Assembly (NCBI GenBank): GCA_944388865.1
Contig: CALXKM010000033.1
Span: 62,001 to 126,000 of the forward strand
Origin: an uncultured Duodenibacillus sp.
GTDB taxonomy: Bacteria > Pseudomonadota > Gammaproteobacteria > Burkholderiales > Burkholderiaceae_F
Direction of reading: 5' to 3'
DNA: 64,000 bases
Part shown: one piece after another, positions 18,900 to 29,178 of the stretch
Layout of the letters: the number at the start of each line of letters is the position of its first letter
How positions within the stretch are numbered: the stretch's first letter is position 1
Notes under the pieces: generated by a model
What the model was told of the DNA's origin: nothing
The model's database searches: none
Seen by the model: the letters and a program-made list of their open reading frames with translations, nothing else
Made by a program: the position numbers and the translations under genes

Positions 18900-19253
18900 A
18901 TGAAATTTTCAACGAAGACAGTTCTGGGAGCGCTGATGGCTTCCGTCTGCATTGCTGCCGCGCCGGCTTTTGCTCAGGCTCCTGCGGCGCCTCACGGCTC
19001 TCATGCAAAGCTTGCCTGCACGACGTGTCATGCTGGTCAGAAGACGATGACGGCTCCTGATCAGAAGGTTTGCCTGCAGTGCCATGTTTCCTATGAAGCG
19101 CTTGCCAAGAAGACGGCTGGCGACAAGTACAATCCGCATGATTCGCACATGGGCCGCATTCAGTGCTCGGCCTGCCACAGCATGCATCAGAAGAGCCACT
19201 ATGTTTGCCGCGACTGCCATGCAATCGCCGACCGCAAGTTCAAGGGAGAATAA
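18900..19253 (+). CDS. Small tetraheme cytochrome c (flavocytochrome c heme-domain type)
   Basis: A 117-residue periplasmic electron-transfer protein. It has a signal peptide (cleavage after AFAQ, about residue 26) and four CxxCH heme-binding motifs at residues 40-44, 58-62, 89-93 and 103-107, with extra histidines available as distal ligands. The spacing resembles the tetraheme domain fused to fumarate reductases of Shewanella type, but here it is a separate chain. The flavoprotein gene starts two bases after its stop codon, so the two are translationally linked and very probably form one periplasmic reductase. The electron donor to the hemes is not encoded nearby. Confidence 0.92.
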   Translation: MKFSTKTVLGALMASVCIAAAPAFAQAPAAPHGSHAKLACTTCHAGQKTMTAPDQKVCLQCHVSYEALAKKTAGDKYNPHDSHMGRIQCSACHSMHQKSHYVCRDCHAIADRKFKGE

Positions 19254-19255
19254 TC

Positions 19256-20803
19256 ATGGCCGTCCAGAATCTTTCCCGTCGTAAGTTTTTAGGTTCTGCC
19301 GCTGCTGCAACCGCAGCTGCGGTGGGTTCTGTTCCTGCCTTTGCCGCATCGAACTCTGTTGCCGCTCCCGCCAAGTGGGACGAAACGGTTGATGTTGTCG
19401 TGTGCGGCGCCGGCGGCGCTGGCTTGATGGCAGCCTGTCAGGTTGTCGACAAGGGAGGCAAGGTTGCCGTGGTCGACAAGTCCTACAGCCCGTATCATTC
19501 CGCCACGCGCATGTGCGGCGGTCTCTTTACGGCCTATGGCACCAAGATTCAAAAGCGCGAAGGCGCCAAGGATTCCTGGCAGGATTTTGCTCGCGACATC
19601 ATGGTTTACGGCAACTACATGAGCCTAAAGGAACCCGTCGAACTCTTTGCCAAGCATTCCGGCGAAGCCTTCGACTGGCTCGAAGACCATGGCCTGGCAG
19701 CTCACCACCTGGAAAAATATGCCGGCCATAGCAACCTGCGCGCCATTCGTCAGGAGAGCTATCAGGGCGTTGACTACATTGACGTGCTCACCAAGGAAGC
19801 TGACAAACGCAAGATCAAGATCCATGCCGGCACGCCTCTGACGCGTATTTATTTCGATGCCGAGAAGAACCAGGTGACGGGTATTGAAGCCACCAGCCTT
19901 GACACCGGCAAGAAGATCAACATTCGTGCAACGCGCGGCGTGATTCTCGCTACGGGCGGCATCACGGGTACGCCCGAGTCGCTTGACTTCTGGGTTCCCT
20001 CCGTTGCCGGAAAGGGCGTCTCAATCGGCTGCTCGGCCAATGACGGCACCGCCATGCGCATTGCCGTGCGCGACGTCGGCGTTCCGCTCTCGCACATGCA
20101 GTACATTGCTTCCTATCCCTGCGGCATCGTGGTCAACGGCCGCAATGGTCCGTACTGCCGCTTCTGGTACTTCACCAATGCCGGCGGCATTTTGATCAAC
20201 AAGAACGGCAAGCGCTTTGTGACCGAGCAGGAAGGCATCTGCCACATCACGCCGCATCTGGCGATGAATCCCGAAGGCTGGCACATCGTCTTCATGGACA
20301 AGCGCATCTACGACGAAACTCGCAAGCACTACAAGGTGGGCGCTCTGATTGGTCTGCCCGCTTGGAACGACGAGCGCGTTGAAGAAGAATTCAAGCTTGG
20401 AAAGAATCTCTTCAGAGCCAACTCGATTGCGGAGTTCTGCAAGCTCTCGGGCGTTGATGAAAAGGGTCTGCGCGAACAGATCAAGACCTGGAACGAAGCT
20501 GTTGCCAAGAAGAGCGACCTGCAGTTTGGCCGTACGAACTTCACGCAGCCGATCGACGAAAAGGGCCCGTTCTACGGCATCAAGATGTTCCCGTGGAACA
20601 ACCTCTCCTGCGGCGGCTTCCGCGTGACCGATCGTCTGGAAGTGCTCGGCTGGGATCTCAAGCCTGTGAAGGGCCTGTATGCCGCCGGCGAAACGGTGGC
20701 AGGCGTTCACGGCGCCTTCTACTGCGGCGGCAATGCCTGCGGCTTTGCGCACACTTCCGGCTACATGGCCGGTCAGATTGCCATGGGCCGCAAGGACGTC
20801 TAA
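19256..20803 (+). CDS. Tat-exported FAD-dependent oxidoreductase, fumarate reductase/urocanate reductase-like
   Basis: A 515-residue periplasmic flavoprotein of the FAD_binding_2 (flavocytochrome c) family. It has a twin-arginine signal SRRKFLG at residues 7-13, the dinucleotide motif GAGGAG at 51-56, and family segments TRGVILATGGITG, GGILINKNGKRFVTEQ and the C-terminal FYCGGNACGFAHTSGYMAGQ. Family members reduce fumarate, urocanate, methacrylate or related enoates with electrons from c-type hemes; the acceptor here cannot be assigned. ATG at 19256 lies two bases after the tetraheme cytochrome gene. Together they look like a split flavocytochrome c used in anaerobic respiration. Confidence 0.9.
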   Translation: MAVQNLSRRKFLGSAAAATAAAVGSVPAFAASNSVAAPAKWDETVDVVVCGAGGAGLMAACQVVDKGGKVAVVDKSYSPYHSATRMCGGLFTAYGTKIQKREGAKDSWQDFARDIMVYGNYMSLKEPVELFAKHSGEAFDWLEDHGLAAHHLEKYAGHSNLRAIRQESYQGVDYIDVLTKEADKRKIKIHAGTPLTRIYFDAEKNQVTGIEATSLDTGKKINIRATRGVILATGGITGTPESLDFWVPSVAGKGVSIGCSANDGTAMRIAVRDVGVPLSHMQYIASYPCGIVVNGRNGPYCRFWYFTNAGGILINKNGKRFVTEQEGICHITPHLAMNPEGWHIVFMDKRIYDETRKHYKVGALIGLPAWNDERVEEEFKLGKNLFRANSIAEFCKLSGVDEKGLREQIKTWNEAVAKKSDLQFGRTNFTQPIDEKGPFYGIKMFPWNNLSCGGFRVTDRLEVLGWDLKPVKGLYAAGETVAGVHGAFYCGGNACGFAHTSGYMAGQIAMGRKDV

Positions 20804-20812
20804 GCAAACGAC

Positions 20813-20919
20813 CAAGGGGGGGGGCGCAAGGCGTGCCCCCTTGCTGAAAGCACCTGCTTGTACAAGGCCGGTATGTTTGATTTCTCAAACTGCTGCAGCC
20901 CTGTCGGCAGGTGTTTTTT
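20813..20919 (+). terminator. Tandem hairpins ending the cytochrome/flavoprotein operon
   Basis: CAAGGGGG at 20813-20820 pairs with CCCCCTTG at 20836-20843; the left arm is part of a run of nine Gs (20816-20824). A second pair, CACCTGC at 20851-20857 with GCAGGTG at 20907-20913, runs into six Ts (20914-20919). The second has a long loop, so confidence is moderate. Confidence 0.45.
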
Positions 20920-20966
20920 CGGACTTTAAAAGCGTCTGGCTTTGCGGCTGTGTGGTTTGTGACCCG

Positions 20967-21725
20967 CTATTGGGCGAAGTAGCCCCAAATCGTCTTGACA
21001 AAGAGCAGGCACAAAACGGAAATAATGATGGGGCGCACGATTTTGGCGCCGTTTTTGACCACGAGACTTGCTCCTATGTAGTGGCCTGCGATGCCAAACA
21101 AGCCGGCGACAAGACCAAGCGTCCAGCTGACTTGTCCGGCCGCAGCAAAGGTTGCCAGCGCCGCCGAGCCGCAAGCAAGATTGGCTGCTTTCATTTGGCC
21201 AGCGGCGTTGCGAACGTCAAGTCCGGCAAAAACTGTGAAGGAAATCAAAAGGAAGGTGCCGGCGCCAGGTCCGTAAAAGCCGTCGTAGGCGCCGCAAGCC
21301 AATGCGCAAGCGCCGAGAATGAGCATGCGGCGAGAGCGCTTCATGGGGCGGTCGGCTGCGTCGGTATTTTTGCCTCGCAGCACGATGCCCGCGACAACAG
21401 GCAGCAGTACGAGCAGGATGATTTTGAAGATGTCTGCGGGCAGTGCGAGCGCAAGCGAAGCTCCGCCTATGCTGCCGACAAAGGCTGCCAGCACAGGAGC
21501 AGGCGCAATCTTCCAGTCGACGAAGCCGCTTTGCGCAAGCTTCCAGGTCGAAACCGCCATGCCGAGCGTGCTCGAGAGTTTGTTGGTGCCGATGGCCAGA
21601 TGCGGCGGCAGCCCGGCAATCAGATACGCAGGCAGCGCAATGAGGCCTCCGCCGCCGGCAATCGCATCAACAAGACCGCCCAGAAAAACCAAAGGACAAA
21701 CGACAAGCAGTGCGGAAAGATCCAT
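20967..21725 (-). CDS. TauE/SafE-family membrane transporter
   Basis: A 252-residue membrane protein of the TauE/SafE (DUF81) family, whose members are sulfite, sulfonate or related organic-anion exporters. It has about eight helices, with the family repeats PLVFLGGLVDAIAGGGGLIALP near the N-terminus and ACGAYDGFYGPGAGTFLLIS in the second half. I chose ATG at 21725 because the conserved region starts there; the open frame continues upstream into the tRNA gene, which cannot be coding. It stands alone, converging on the flavoprotein operon. The substrate is unknown. Confidence 0.88.
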   Translation of the reverse strand: MDLSALLVVCPLVFLGGLVDAIAGGGGLIALPAYLIAGLPPHLAIGTNKLSSTLGMAVSTWKLAQSGFVDWKIAPAPVLAAFVGSIGGASLALALPADIFKIILLVLLPVVAGIVLRGKNTDAADRPMKRSRRMLILGACALACGAYDGFYGPGAGTFLLISFTVFAGLDVRNAAGQMKAANLACGSAALATFAAAGQVSWTLGLVAGLFGIAGHYIGASLVVKNGAKIVRPIIISVLCLLFVKTIWGYFAQ

Positions 21726-21812
21726 GAGACGTAGGAGCAGATTACAGGGTGCGCCTTGAAAAAGAGTCTGCTCGTCAATATTTTGCAACTTCAGCAGACC
21801 GTCACTAAGAGG

Positions 21813-21841
21813 CAAAAATAAAGGCCTCCCGTAGGAAGCCT
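21813..21841 (-). terminator. Terminator of the tRNA-Arg gene
   Basis: Read on the minus strand, AGGCTTCC and GGAGGCCT pair around a TACG loop and are followed by TTATTTTT. It lies ten bases after the tRNA 3' end and is a good intrinsic terminator. Confidence 0.75.
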
Positions 21842-21850
21842 CATATTTAT

Positions 21851-21927
21851 TGGTGCGCCAGGCAGGATTCGAACCCACGACCCCCTGGTTCGTAGCCAGG
21901 TACTCTATCCAACTGAGCTACTGGCGC
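21851..21927 (-). tRNA. tRNA-Arg (anticodon ACG)
   Basis: On the minus strand a full 77-base cloverleaf can be drawn. The acceptor GCGCCAG pairs with CTGGCGC, followed by discriminator A and an encoded CCA. The D-arm begins AGCTCAGTTGGATAGAGT, the anticodon stem CCTGG/CCAGG holds loop CTACGAA with anticodon ACG, and the T-arm contains GGTTCGAATCC. The first anticodon A is expected to be converted to inosine, reading CGU, CGC and CGA. Confidence 0.97.
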
Positions 21928-21994
21928 ACATCTCCGAAACAGACAATCATTATATTTATGAGGAAAAATTTTTGCAAGAGATTTTTGAAAAAAA

Positions 21995-22900
21995 TTAACA
22001 GCAAACGCTTTTGGCAATCTCAATGGCACGATCACGTACGACGCTAGGTGTTGTTTTGTCCCAGACCATGGAAAGTTCAATGCAAGGCTTCACGTCGGTA
22101 AGGCGTACGGCAACAACGGATTCCGGCAGCAGCGTTGCAAAAAATTCCGGCACAAGAGCGAGTCCTTGTCCGCAGCTTGCGTACGCAATTTGCTGCATTG
22201 TGGAGGTAACTTCGTGGCGCACACGCGGAGAAAAGCCGTGCTCAATGCAAAGAGCGGTGAGTCTGTCGACGTAGCGCACGGAGATGTCTCGCCCGGGAAA
22301 AACCCAGTTCTCCTCTGCAAGAGAAGAAAGCGAGACAGTTTTGCATTGTCCTAGCCGATGACTGCGAGAAGCAACAACGACGGGAGCCTCGCGTGTGAGC
22401 ACAAGCTTGCCCCAGGGCGAATTTTGCGGCTCAGGGATATAGCCGATGGCTAGAGCAGCAGGATTTTGACGCAGCTCGTCGGCAATGTTGACGGAGTCAA
22501 TTTCTTTGGCAAAAATCGAAAAAGAAGCCTCAATGGACTGCAGCTTTTCTCGAAATTTCGGTACCCAGCTCAGCATGGCCTCGTGTACCGAAGCTATCGT
22601 GATGAGCGCACGATGTCCGTTTTGAACCTGCTTGACGGCAAATTCAAGCTCCTGAGCACGATAAACGAAACGCATGATCTCCGGCAACAGCGCCACTGCT
22701 TCCGGTGTGGCCTTGACGCCGCGGGGACTTCGCTCAAGAAGACGCAGCTTGAGTCGGGATTCGAGTTCGTCGATTTGAGCCGCAAGCGGCGGCTGCGACA
22801 TGTTGAGCCTGCGTGCAGCGCTGCGAAAACTTTTTTCTTGCAGTACGACGGCAACAAGCAGCAGTTGGCGTACCAGACGGTAGTCAAAGCGATTGAGCAT
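21995..22900 (-). CDS. LysR-family transcriptional regulator
   Basis: A 301-residue LysR regulator. The N-terminal winged helix-turn-helix reads FRSAARRLNMSQPPLAAQIDELE at about residues 25-47, followed by an effector-binding domain from about residue 90. It is divergent from a LysE-family exporter gene. A 21-bp near-palindrome at 22918-22938 lies 18 bases before its start codon. This is the classic LysR arrangement of autoregulation plus control of the divergent gene, so the exporter is its probable target. The effector is unknown, perhaps an amino acid. Confidence 0.92.
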   Translation of the reverse strand: MLNRFDYRLVRQLLLVAVVLQEKSFRSAARRLNMSQPPLAAQIDELESRLKLRLLERSPRGVKATPEAVALLPEIMRFVYRAQELEFAVKQVQNGHRALITIASVHEAMLSWVPKFREKLQSIEASFSIFAKEIDSVNIADELRQNPAALAIGYIPEPQNSPWGKLVLTREAPVVVASRSHRLGQCKTVSLSSLAEENWVFPGRDISVRYVDRLTALCIEHGFSPRVRHEVTSTMQQIAYASCGQGLALVPEFFATLLPESVVAVRLTDVKPCIELSMVWDKTTPSVVRDRAIEIAKSVCC

Positions 22901-22917
22901 AAAAGGAAGATTTCACT

Positions 22918-22938
22918 GTGATATGAAATTCGTATCAC
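22918..22938. promoter_or_regulatory. Palindromic LysR operator candidate
   Basis: GTGATA and TATCAC arms flank an A/T-rich centre (TGAAATTCG). Eighteen of the 21 positions obey the dyad symmetry. The site has the T-N11-A form typical of LysR binding sites and lies between the divergent LysR and LysE-type genes. Confidence 0.65.
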
Positions 22939-23035
22939 TCGATTGATCTGGCTTTTATTATATTGTGCACATCTTGGTTTGAGCAGCACGGCGAGCTCTT
23001 TTGTTCGAGAGGTCCCGCGCAGAGGCGATATCAAA

Positions 23036-23674
23036 ATGCAAAACCTTTGGATGTATTTTTTGGTCGTGCTTGCAACATGTCTGACGCCCGGCGCAGGCGT
23101 GCTCATGACGGTGAGCAACGCTTTTCGCTACGGCGTGCGGCATGCCTTCGTCTCGCCCATCGGAAATGCATTCGGAGTTCTTTGCATGTCTGTTGTTTCG
23201 GCCACGGGTTTGGGCGGCATTATTACGGCAACGCCAAGTCTTTTTTTCGGCATGCAGGCGTTGGGGGCGCTGGTGCTTATTTATTTCGGCTTCAAGAGTT
23301 GGCGGGCGAAAAGTCTGGACTTGAGCCTTGCAGCGCAAACCGCCGCCAATCGATCGCATCAGGAAAGCTCAATTTTTTTGGGAGCGGCTTCATTGCAGGT
23401 GACAAATCCTATGCTGCTCGTGTTTCTCATTTCGCTGATGCCCCCTTTTGTTGATCCCCACGCTGATTACGTCAGTACGATGACTGTTTTGATCGGCATG
23501 CTGGTGGGAACCTGTTTGGTCGTGCATCTTTTTTATAGTTATACAGCATGCCTTGCCGGGCGTTTTCTCAAAGGTGCGCGCTTCGGATGGTGGCTCAATC
23601 GCATCAGCGCGGTGCTCTTTTGGCTGATTGCTGCCGGTGTTGCAGCTTCAATGATCGAAAAATTTGCGGCTTGA
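23036..23674 (+). CDS. LysE/RhtB-family exporter
   Basis: A 212-residue membrane protein with about six helices, of the LysE/RhtB amino-acid exporter family. Conserved features include the early CLTPGAGVLMTVSNAFRYGVRHAF segment, the LVLIYFGFKSWRA segment and VTNPMLLVFLISLMPPFV. I chose ATG at 23036, since the family begins there and no signal is lost; an upstream in-frame start would add 31 polar residues. The divergent LysR gene is its likely regulator. Substrate not determinable, but the family exports homoserine, threonine, lysine and similar compounds. Confidence 0.88.
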   Translation: MQNLWMYFLVVLATCLTPGAGVLMTVSNAFRYGVRHAFVSPIGNAFGVLCMSVVSATGLGGIITATPSLFFGMQALGALVLIYFGFKSWRAKSLDLSLAAQTAANRSHQESSIFLGAASLQVTNPMLLVFLISLMPPFVDPHADYVSTMTVLIGMLVGTCLVVHLFYSYTACLAGRFLKGARFGWWLNRISAVLFWLIAAGVAASMIEKFAA

Positions 23675-23726
23675 TGCTGAACTTGGTTTTCAGACAAGCC
23701 GCGCTTTTGGCGACGGATAAAAAATA

Positions 23727-23760
23727 AAAAGGAGGATCCGCTGTACTGGAACCTCCTTTT
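23727..23760. terminator. Bidirectional terminator between lysE-type gene and gltX
   Basis: AAAAGGAGG at 23727-23735 pairs with CCTCCTTTT at 23752-23760, with an inner TCC/GGA extension after one mismatch. A-rich and T-rich flanks allow it to act in both directions, which fits the convergent genes on either side. Confidence 0.8.
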
Positions 23761-23783
23761 GGCCTCAAAATGAGTGCATTAGC

Positions 23784-25187
23784 TTAAGCGGCCATTTCAA
23801 GTCCTGAGGCAATGCGCTCGAGTACGACTTTCTTGCCGAAGAGTTCAAGCGTCTTGTCAATCTGCGGCGTTCTATCCGCATTGCAGACCAACACGCGAAG
23901 CGGCGTAGCAACAGGGCCCATCTTGATGTTCTGGGCCTGCATGACGCTCTTGATGGCTTCGTAGATCTTCGGAGCCGTAAAGTCTTCAAGCGGCTCAATG
24001 GCTGCGGCAAAAGCCTTGATGGCGGCAAGGTTTTCGCCTTCAAGGGCGGCCTTGAAGGCTTGAGGATCGCGCTCGAGAGGCTTGTAGAAGAAAAGCGCTT
24101 GATCGGCAAGGACTTCAAGCGTGGCCGAGCGAGTCTTGAGCAGACCGCAAACGCCGACGAGATCCGGACCGCCTTCGACGAGGCCTCCGCGTTTTTCAAT
24201 GCGCGCGCGCACCAGCTTGGCCAAGCGCGCATCGTCGGCTTCCTTCATGTACTGGGCGTTGAGCCACTCAAATTTCTTGAAGTCCAGACGTGCTGCTGCG
24301 CGCGAGCAGTCGCCAAGCTCAAAGACTTCAGCAAGCTCTTCGCGGCTGAACTTTTCCATGTTGCCGTGTCCCCAGCCCAGACGCGCGAGGTAGTTGAAGA
24401 CCGCTTCCGGCAAAAAGCCCTGCGCTTCGTACTCCATCACGGAAACGGAGCCGTGGCGCTTGGAGAGCTTCTGTCCATCGGGACCGTTGATGAGCGGCAG
24501 ATGGGCAAACACTGGCACTTCGGCTCCGAGCGCTTTGTAGAGGTTGATCTGACGGGGCGTGTTGTTGATGTGGTCGGCGCCGCGAATGACGTGGCTTACC
24601 TTCATGTCCCAGTCATCGACCACGACGGCGAAGTTGTACGTCGGGATGCCGTCGCGCATGATGATTAGATCGTCAAGCTCGCGGTTGGAGATCGTGATCG
24701 TGCCGTAGACCGCATCGTGCCAGGTGACTTCGCCATCGTCCGGGTTGCGGAAGCGAATGACGGGATTGACGCCTTCGGGAATGGGCTTGCCCTGGCAGTT
24801 TTCAGGGCGCCAGCGACCGTCGTAGCGAGGCTTGAGGCCTGCTTTGCGCTGAGCTTCGCGCATTTCATCGAGCTCTTCGGGAGTTGCATAGCACTTGTAG
24901 GCACGGCCGTCGGCGAGCATCTGATCGACCACTTCGCGGTAGCGTTCAAGGCGATCCATCTGGTAGATGGGACCTTCATCGTAGTCAAGATTGAGCCACT
25001 TCATCGAGTCGAGAATGACTTGCGTGGCTTCTTGGGTAGAACGCTTCTGGTCGGTGTCTTCAATGCGAAGCAGGAATTTGCCGCCAAGGTGGCGGGCAAC
25101 GGCCCAGCAATAAATTGCCGTTCGGGCAGTTCCCAGGTGCATCATGCCCGTGGGAGAGGGTGCAATGCGAGTGCGGATTTCTTTCAT
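23784..25187 (-). CDS. gltX: Glutamate--tRNA ligase
   Basis: Class I aminoacyl-tRNA synthetase that charges tRNA-Glu. The 467-residue protein has the HIGH-type motif PSPTGMMHLG at about residues 10-19 and the KLSKR motif at 240-244. RIEDTDQKRS and IRGADHINNTPRQ are typical of bacterial GluRS. The zinc-type cysteine cluster known from some GluRS proteins is not complete here (one Cys at KCYAT and one in RPENCQG). It is a single-gene unit on the minus strand ending at a bidirectional terminator. Confidence 0.95.
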   Translation of the reverse strand: MKEIRTRIAPSPTGMMHLGTARTAIYCWAVARHLGGKFLLRIEDTDQKRSTQEATQVILDSMKWLNLDYDEGPIYQMDRLERYREVVDQMLADGRAYKCYATPEELDEMREAQRKAGLKPRYDGRWRPENCQGKPIPEGVNPVIRFRNPDDGEVTWHDAVYGTITISNRELDDLIIMRDGIPTYNFAVVVDDWDMKVSHVIRGADHINNTPRQINLYKALGAEVPVFAHLPLINGPDGQKLSKRHGSVSVMEYEAQGFLPEAVFNYLARLGWGHGNMEKFSREELAEVFELGDCSRAAARLDFKKFEWLNAQYMKEADDARLAKLVRARIEKRGGLVEGGPDLVGVCGLLKTRSATLEVLADQALFFYKPLERDPQAFKAALEGENLAAIKAFAAAIEPLEDFTAPKIYEAIKSVMQAQNIKMGPVATPLRVLVCNADRTPQIDKTLELFGKKVVLERIASGLEMAA

Positions 25188-25311
25188 TTCGATACTGTGC
25201 GCCGGGATTTTCCAGCTAAAGGGAACCAGCGCTTAAAGCCAAAATCAAAGCGGCAATTGTAAGCCATACGAAGCTTGGCGGCCAAAAAGCGCTGTCGGCG
25301 ACAAGACGCTC

Positions 25312-25359
25312 AGACAAAAATCAACCCGCATGCTCGAAGCTCGGGCGCACGCGGGTTGA
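25312..25359 (-). terminator. Terminator of metQ
   Basis: On the minus strand TCAACCCGC and GCGGGTTGA (25351-25359 with 25321-25329) form a 9-bp stem, followed by TTTTTGTCT. A second small hairpin, AGGCTCG/CGAGCCT, lies just before it at 25362-25378. Confidence 0.75.
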
Positions 25360-25402
25360 CGAGGCTCGAATCGAGCCTATTGGAAAGACTTCAGACGAAC
25401 CG

Positions 25403-26185
25403 CTACCAGACCGGCACGACGCCGCCCTGATACGTGTCAATCATGAATTTCTTGACCTTGTCGCTTCTAAGCGCCTTGATCAGAGCCTGCACGCCGGGAT
25501 CGTTTTCATCTCCTTGACGGGCGGCTACGACGACAGCATAGGGACTGTCTTTATCCTCAAGATAGATCGAGTCCTTGACTGGGTTGAGGCCCACGCCGAT
25601 GGCGTAGTTGGAATTTACGACGGCAAGCTCGACGTCGTCGATTGTGCGCGGCACCTGAGCGGCTTCAACTTCAGTAAAGCGAAGCTTCTTGGGATTGTCG
25701 GCAATGTCAAGGACGGTGGCTGTGGCGCCGGAGCCGTCCTTGAGCTTAATGAGGCCAGCGCTTTGCAAAAGCAGCAGGGCGCGTCCGCCGTTGGCCGGGT
25801 CATTGGGAATGGAGACGTGAGCGCCTTCGGGAAGATCCTTGATGTTTTTGACCTTCTTTGAATAGGCTGCCATCGGGAGAATATGAATGGGCGCGACGCT
25901 GGCAATTCTCAGACGACGGTTTTTGACCGCATCATCCAAAAACGGCTTGTGCTGGTAGTAGTTGGCGTTCACTTCGCCGGCATCAAGGGCGATGTTGGGA
26001 CTGACGAAATCGGAAAACTCCACGACTTTGAGATCAAAGCCCTGACTTTTAAGGTCAGGCGCGATCAGCCGCAGAATGTCGCCGTGAGGCACGGGCGTGG
26101 CTGCAACGGTAAGCGTCTGGGCTGCGGCCGCTGCGCTGGCAGCAAACAACACGGCTGCGGCAGCGCTGAGGATGAAATTTTTCAT
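25403..26185 (-). CDS. metQ: MetQ/NlpA-family substrate-binding protein
   Basis: Periplasmic binding protein of the NlpA/MetQ family, which normally delivers D- or L-methionine to the MetNI importer. The 260-residue product shows VAATPVPHGDILRL, DFVSPNIALDAGEVNANYYQHKPFLD and YAIGVGLNPVKDSIYLEDKDSPY. Its signal peptide ends AAAAAQ without a lipobox cysteine, so it should be a soluble periplasmic protein rather than a lipoprotein. No metN or metI lies next to it. The ligand assignment is by family only. Confidence 0.85.
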   Translation of the reverse strand: MKNFILSAAAAVLFAASAAAAAQTLTVAATPVPHGDILRLIAPDLKSQGFDLKVVEFSDFVSPNIALDAGEVNANYYQHKPFLDDAVKNRRLRIASVAPIHILPMAAYSKKVKNIKDLPEGAHVSIPNDPANGGRALLLLQSAGLIKLKDGSGATATVLDIADNPKKLRFTEVEAAQVPRTIDDVELAVVNSNYAIGVGLNPVKDSIYLEDKDSPYAVVVAARQGDENDPGVQALIKALRSDKVKKFMIDTYQGGVVPVW

Positions 26186-26360
26186 AACTACTCCCTAAAG
26201 GTTTTTGACTCAAGGAAATGCGGCAGCTTCTTTTTTGAAGGAGGGAATGCATTTTTTTTTTTTCGAGCTGTACGCGGGTCTGGAAAATATAGCCGACAGG
26301 GAGCGGCCTTGTTGGAGAATTTTGCGCTGTTTATGAGGTATTACGGGAGCAATGCGAAAA

Positions 26361-26402
26361 AAAAGCCCGAAAGGTTAATTCGAAGAACCTTTTCGGGCTT
26401 TT
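26361..26402 (-). terminator. Terminator of purB
   Basis: A long stem: AAAAGCCCGAAA and GGTT pair with AACC, one bulged T, and TTTCGGGCTTTT. The loop is about nine bases. It lies 52 bases past the purB stop codon on the minus strand and has A/T runs on both sides. Confidence 0.85.
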
Positions 26403-26453
26403 GCGCGGATAAACGAGTCTGATTGATGCAGGCTGCGAGTTTGCTTTAGTTTT

Positions 26454-28278
<1,825 letters not shown>

Positions 28279-28947
28279 ATGTTAGGTAAGACTTTATTTG
28301 CATCCGCCGCTTCTGTTGCCGTGTTTGGTCTGTGCGCAGCCTCGATGCCGGCCATGGCTCAGAAAGCTCCGAGACCCGCACCTGCACCTGAAGCCAGTGC
28401 CGTGATGGCCGATGTTCAGGACGATTACCGTGCCATGGGCAAAGAGCTTGGACTCAAGGGTGATCAGCAGGCAGCGTTTGACCGCTATGCTCAGGCCGTC
28501 GCTAAGGCTCAGGCCGATCATGCGCAGTGGCATGAGGCTAACCAGCCTCCGCGCCGCGGCGATCGTCAGGCTCGCGTCAAGCACCGCGCCGACCACGAAC
28601 AGTTCCGTGCGCAGCAGTTTGAGGCTCTTGCCGGCGCTCGCGCCGAACTCATCAAGGGACTCAATGCCGATCAGGTCGCATTGCTCGATGAGATGGAAGA
28701 CGGCTATCGCTTCGCGCCCGCTCCCGGCCCGCGTCGCGGTCCCGGCTTTGGACCTGGTCCGAGAGGCCCGCGTGCCGACGGCTATTGGGGTCCGCATCAT
28801 CGCTGGGCCGGTTGGGGCCCGCACTGGGACGGGTATGGTCCGCGGCATCACCACCGTGGTCCTGGCTGCGCCTGGGGCGCAGGATACGGTCCGGGATATG
28901 GCCCGGGATATGGTCCCGGCTGCGGTTGGGGATGCCCGTGGCGTTGA
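28279..28947 (+). CDS. Periplasmic LTXXQ-like (Spy/CpxP/ZraP-type) protein with Gly/Pro/His-rich tail
   Basis: A 222-residue exported protein. The signal peptide ends at AMAQ (about residue 27). The middle (40-140) is helical and has LTXXQ-like motifs (LGLKGDQQAAFDRY and LNADQVALLDEM), as in Spy/CpxP/ZraP periplasmic stress proteins. The last 75 residues are rich in Gly, Pro, His, Tyr and Trp, ending in a GYGP repeat and GCGWGCPWR with two cysteines. The His-rich tail suggests metal binding. AAAGGAG at 28265-28271 sets the start. Role inferred: periplasmic chaperone or metal-stress protein. Confidence 0.65.
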   Translation: MLGKTLFASAASVAVFGLCAASMPAMAQKAPRPAPAPEASAVMADVQDDYRAMGKELGLKGDQQAAFDRYAQAVAKAQADHAQWHEANQPPRRGDRQARVKHRADHEQFRAQQFEALAGARAELIKGLNADQVALLDEMEDGYRFAPAPGPRRGPGFGPGPRGPRADGYWGPHHRWAGWGPHWDGYGPRHHHRGPGCAWGAGYGPGYGPGYGPGCGWGCPWR

Positions 28948-29178
28948 TTGCATAGCGCAGCATTTCGAGGCAACGCTCCGTAAGTCCTAAAATAGAAACG
29001 AAGGTCTTTGGATGCGCAGTCTCAGTGCTCAGCACATAAAGAAAGCGCTGCAGCACGCATGATTTGCGCGGCAAAGTCGGCTTGAGTCAGCTTGAGTCGG
29101 TTTTGCCGCGTCTGTGCATCCGGTTCTCACGATTTTCTTTTTTTTTGCGACTACGGCGACGATGGATGCGTTCGATTT

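Noticed and set aside
20679-21734. Open frame of 351 codons on the plus strand through the TauE gene
   Set aside because: It overlaps the end of the flavoprotein gene and runs antisense to TauE; composition is unlike a protein.
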